From the NCBI GenBank assembly GCA_963748095.1, contig CAVVIO010000028.1:1-8382 (forward strand): a stretch of 8,382 nt of DNA, given 5' to 3'. The position numbers and the translations under genes were made by a program. Source of the stretch: CAVVIO01 sp963748095. Lineage in GTDB: Bacteria; Bacteroidota; Bacteroidia; Bacteroidales; UBA10428. A model generated the notes under the pieces. It was given only the letters and a program-made list of their open reading frames with translations. It searched no databases and was not told the origin of the DNA. This document shows, one piece after another, positions 5,843 to 8,382 of the stretch (within the stretch, counting starts at the first letter, position 1; the number at the start of each line of letters is the position of its first letter).

Positions 5843-6583
5843 ATGAAAACTTACTTCGTTACTTTTTACATTTATACTTTTGTATTATTATCTTCCCTAA
5901 TGATATTCCCTTTTATGGTGCTAACCTGGTTATTAACCCTACCCTTCGATAAGCGGTTATTTCTTCTTCACCGTTTCTCCTGTTATTGGGCTTCTCTTTA
6001 TATCGGGGCTAATCCATGGTGGAAGGTGAAAATTGAAGGCCTGGAAAAGATTGATAGAAACAGAACCTATATTATTGTATCCAATCATCAGTCAGTGCTC
6101 GATATATTAGTGCTGTACCGGTTAATGATCCATTTTAAATGGGTTTCGAAGATTGAAAATTTCCGTGTCCCTGTAATTGGATGGAATATGCGTATGAACC
6201 GTTATATTAAAGTAAAAAGGGGCGATAAGGAAAGTGTAGCTAAAATGATGGAAGCCTGTAAAATGAATTTGAATTCCGGCAGTTCTGTCATGATCTTCCC
6301 CGAGGGTACCCGGTCACCGAACGGAATGATCAGGAACTTTAAGGAAGGGGCATTTATTCTGGCTAAAGAAACCGGAAAAACCTTGTTGCCTGTTATACTG
6401 GACGGATCGGGTGAGGCCCTTCCTAAAAAAGGCATTTTATTAAATAAAAAACAATTGATCCGGGTAAAAATACTGGATGAAGTATCTTACGATCAGGTTC
6501 ATGAAAATTCTGTCAAACAGCTTTCAGACATTACACATAACAGAATGGTAAAAGAACTGGAGAAAATGCGGGCTGATAATTAA
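5843..6583 (+). CDS. plsC: 1-acyl-sn-glycerol-3-phosphate acyltransferase (PlsC family)
   Basis: PlsC-type enzymes acylate lysophosphatidic acid to phosphatidic acid at the inner membrane. The protein has 246 residues, normal for the family. An N-terminal membrane anchor spans residues ~5-33 (YVTFYIY-like aromatic start, then LLSSLMIFPFMVLTWLL). Motif I is NHQSVLD, with catalytic H82 and D87. Motif II-like residues lie in VPVIGWNMRMNRYIKVKRGD (109-128). Motif III is IFPEGTRS at 151-158, and motif IV-like LLPVILDG follows near residue 185. The ATG at 5843 begins the hydrophobic anchor directly; no Shine-Dalgarno site is visible. The methyltransferase-like gene follows at once, so this is probably the first gene of an operon of three or more genes. 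Other acyl-acceptor specificities, such as ornithine or amino-acid lipids, exist in this superfamily and cannot be excluded. Confidence 0.92.
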   Translation: MKTYFVTFYIYTFVLLSSLMIFPFMVLTWLLTLPFDKRLFLLHRFSCYWASLYIGANPWWKVKIEGLEKIDRNRTYIIVSNHQSVLDILVLYRLMIHFKWVSKIENFRVPVIGWNMRMNRYIKVKRGDKESVAKMMEACKMNLNSGSSVMIFPEGTRSPNGMIRNFKEGAFILAKETGKTLLPVILDGSGEALPKKGILLNKKQLIRVKILDEVSYDQVHENSVKQLSDITHNRMVKELEKMRADN

Positions 6584-6597
6584 TTTTGCTGAAAAAG

Positions 6598-7374
6598 ATG
6601 ATCAACCTGCCATCGCGGAAAATATTAAAAAAAATGGAATTCCTTAAAGATCAGGAAGGCATTATGACCCGGTATATCAGCGAGGAAGGAAGTTGGGAAG
6701 ATCATTTAAAACATACGAAAGAATACATTACGGATGTTGTGAAAAAAATTAAACCGGAAACGATATCGATCCTGGGAAGCGGATGGCTGCTCGATGTTCC
6801 TATCGAATTTCTGGCTGCTAATTGCAAAAAAATATACTTGTACGATATTCATCACCCGGCACAAATCCGGCACAAACTTCGCCAACATAAAAATGTTGTA
6901 TTTGTCGAATGCGATCTTACGGGCGGTTTTATCTATGAGACCTTTAATGCAGTTGAATTGTTCCGGAAAACCAAAAAGAAAATTCCTGTTGAAAACCTGA
7001 AGATGAATAATTTTATTCCCGAGCCGGAAACAGATTATACAATTTCAGTAAATCTTCTGAATCAGCTGGATATTTTACTGATTGACTATTTAGAAAAATT
7101 TTCGATTTATTCCGATACGGAGATTGGAAGGATCAGAACCAATATTCAACAGGTTCACATCAACTCGCTGAAACCGGGACAGGCATTATTAATTACCGAT
7201 TACCAGGAAATTTTGTATGATGAGGATAATAAACAAACGGATAAACACTCCCTGGTTTATACAGAGTTACCCGCAGGGAAAAACAAAAAATACTGGGACT
7301 GGGATTTCGATACGAACATGACATATTATGCCGGGAAAAAAACAAAGTTCAGGGTAGTGGGTATAGAACTTTAA
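6598..7374 (+). CDS. Rossmann-fold, methyltransferase-like protein of unknown substrate
   Basis: The preferred start is the ATG at 6598 (258 residues); a TTG at 6586, three bases after the plsC stop, would add four residues. With the 6598 start, residues 56-66 read ISILGSGWLLD, a β-strand plus Gly-rich turn resembling SAM-binding motif I. IYLYDIHHP (79-87) follows with the acidic residue expected at the end of strand 2, then VVFVECDLTGG (100-110) and DYTISVNLLNQL (146-157), which fits motif IV after a strand. SLKPGQALLITDYQE near residue 195 resembles the post-motif 'L+PGG' strand of class I methyltransferases. The N-terminal ~50 residues are charged and helical. No signal or membrane segment is seen. 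The fold assignment is inference from pattern; no substrate can be named. Placement between plsC and the MutS-like gene suggests co-expression. Confidence 0.78.
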   Translation: MINLPSRKILKKMEFLKDQEGIMTRYISEEGSWEDHLKHTKEYITDVVKKIKPETISILGSGWLLDVPIEFLAANCKKIYLYDIHHPAQIRHKLRQHKNVVFVECDLTGGFIYETFNAVELFRKTKKKIPVENLKMNNFIPEPETDYTISVNLLNQLDILLIDYLEKFSIYSDTEIGRIRTNIQQVHINSLKPGQALLITDYQEILYDEDNKQTDKHSLVYTELPAGKNKKYWDWDFDTNMTYYAGKKTKFRVVGIEL

Positions 7375-7389
7375 TTAAATTATTTTGAA

Positions 7390-8382
7390 ATGGATGTATT
7401 AAAAAACACTTATAATAAAAGAATTACTTTTTTCGAAAAGGAGAAAGCGTATTATAAAAAACGACTTGGCTGGGTGTCTTTGGGCCGATTAACAGCATTT
7501 TTGTTACTGCTCGGGTTTATTTTTAGTTTTGGCAAGATTCCTGTTTTAGTTTCTGTAACAGGTCTGATATTGTTTTTAATACTTTTTGCCTTTTTGATCA
7601 GGTATCATCAGAAGCTTAGCCAAAAAATTAACCATATCTCTTTTATCATCGATATAAACCTGAATGAACTCAAAGCTCTTGAGAATGATTACAGCATATT
7701 TGAAAACGGAAAAGAATTTGTTGATCCGGCACATCCCTTTAGTTACGATATGGATATTGTCGGAGAAGGGTCCGTTTATCAATACCTGAACCGCACTGTT
7801 ACATTTGTTGGAAAGCAAAAGCTGGCAAATGAACTTACTTACCCTTCAAAGGATGTGGATAGTATATTAAAACGACAAAAATCGATTGACGAGCTGGCAG
7901 AAATGATCGATTTACGCCAGGATTTTATGGCCGCCGGGAAAAGTTATTCCGACAAGCCGGGTGAAACGGATGAGTTACACCGCTGGATAAACGAACCGGT
8001 CCGTTATATTCTGAGTCCCTTATTCAGAAATCTTGTCCTTATTTTACCGGCTATTGCATTAACCATTCTTGTGCTTTCCTTTTTTATCTCCGGATTGTAC
8101 AAACTGCTTATCTTTATAATACTTGCCCAGCTGACAATTGTGGGATATCAGCTGAAGTACACCAACCGCATTCATGAAAAGATAGGGAAACGAATGGAGA
8201 TGCTGAAAAAGTACAGCCGGTTATTCGATTATTTTGAAAAACCTGATTTTAAATCTTCCTTCTTATCTTCTTACCAGAAAAAATTGTATGCTAATGATGA
8301 ATCAGCAACAATGGCAATTCGCCACCTTGCCGGGATTATTTCAGCATTCGACAGCAGACTGAATATTTTTGTGGGAGTGCTG
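7390..8382 (+). CDS. MutS-family protein with N-terminal membrane segments (3' truncated by window end)
   Basis: The frame is open from the ATG at 7390 to the last base, giving 331 residues and no stop. Two hydrophobic helices lie at ~29-48 and ~51-70, after a charged start (DVLKNTYNKRITFFEKEKAY). Next comes HPFSYDMDIVGEGSVYQYLN and then RTVTFVGKQKLANEL, the entry to the MutS core/lever domain in which the first clamp helices connect to the ATPase. A further long hydrophobic stretch lies at ~212-250. The C-terminal visible part (MAIRHLAGIISAFDSRLN, then IFVGVL) matches the region preceding the MutS domain V ATPase, which would be beyond the window. The mismatch-recognition domain I of true MutS is absent. 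I know such membrane MutS-like proteins from Bacteroidota; a role in mismatch repair is not established by this sequence. It starts 15 bases after the previous gene, so it is probably operonic. Confidence 0.85.
   Translation, partial: MDVLKNTYNKRITFFEKEKAYYKKRLGWVSLGRLTAFLLLLGFIFSFGKIPVLVSVTGLILFLILFAFLIRYHQKLSQKINHISFIIDINLNELKALENDYSIFENGKEFVDPAHPFSYDMDIVGEGSVYQYLNRTVTFVGKQKLANELTYPSKDVDSILKRQKSIDELAEMIDLRQDFMAAGKSYSDKPGETDELHRWINEPVRYILSPLFRNLVLILPAIALTILVLSFFISGLYKLLIFIILAQLTIVGYQLKYTNRIHEKIGKRMEMLKKYSRLFDYFEKPDFKSSFLSSYQKKLYANDESATMAIRHLAGIISAFDSRLNIFVGVL

Noticed and set aside
7576..7818. Minus-strand 80-codon frame within the MutS-like gene
   Set aside because: It is antisense to a continuous 331-codon frame with family-like sequence.

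Overview
The window looks like a chromosomal segment of a Bacteroidota bacterium, most likely Bacteroidales/Marinilabiliales-like. This rests on moderate-to-low GC, weak or absent Shine-Dalgarno sites, candidate promoters of the Bacteroidota TAnnTTTG type, an adk-obgE gene pair, a PepT of the anaerobe type, and a membrane-anchored MutS-like protein that I know from this phylum. The content is mainly housekeeping genes. I see no phage, CRISPR array, tRNA, rRNA or complete insertion sequence.

Layout. Positions 1-1925 (+) hold the 3' end of adenylate kinase (adk), the ribosome-associated GTPase obgE and a PAP2-type membrane lipid phosphatase, closely spaced and probably one operon. Positions 1946-3170 (-) hold peptidase T (pepT), broken by a one-base frameshift exactly at a catalytic/metal-binding aspartate motif. 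Positions 3171-3542 are a divergent intergenic region of about 370 bp carrying a nested inverted-repeat element (3327-3443), which looks like a short transposon-derived or REP-like repeat. Positions 3543-4523 (+) encode a lipoate-protein ligase (lplA). It is separated by a good bidirectional terminator (4525-4560) from a convergent gene for an exported protein of unknown function (4567-5169, -). Upstream of that lies a small membrane protein of unknown function (5313-5654, -). Positions 5843-8382 (+) form a second tight operon: a PlsC-type 1-acylglycerol-3-phosphate acyltransferase, a Rossmann/methyltransferase-like protein of unknown role, and the N-terminal 331 residues of a MutS-family protein with transmembrane segments, which runs off the window end.

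Functional links. The first operon joins nucleotide balance and ribosome assembly with isoprenoid- or lipid-phosphate recycling. The last operon joins phospholipid synthesis with two poorly understood proteins. No clear new multi-gene system is visible. The items most worth a second look are the pepT frameshift, the nested inverted repeat, the plsC/methyltransferase-like/membrane MutS operon and the two-part exported protein.
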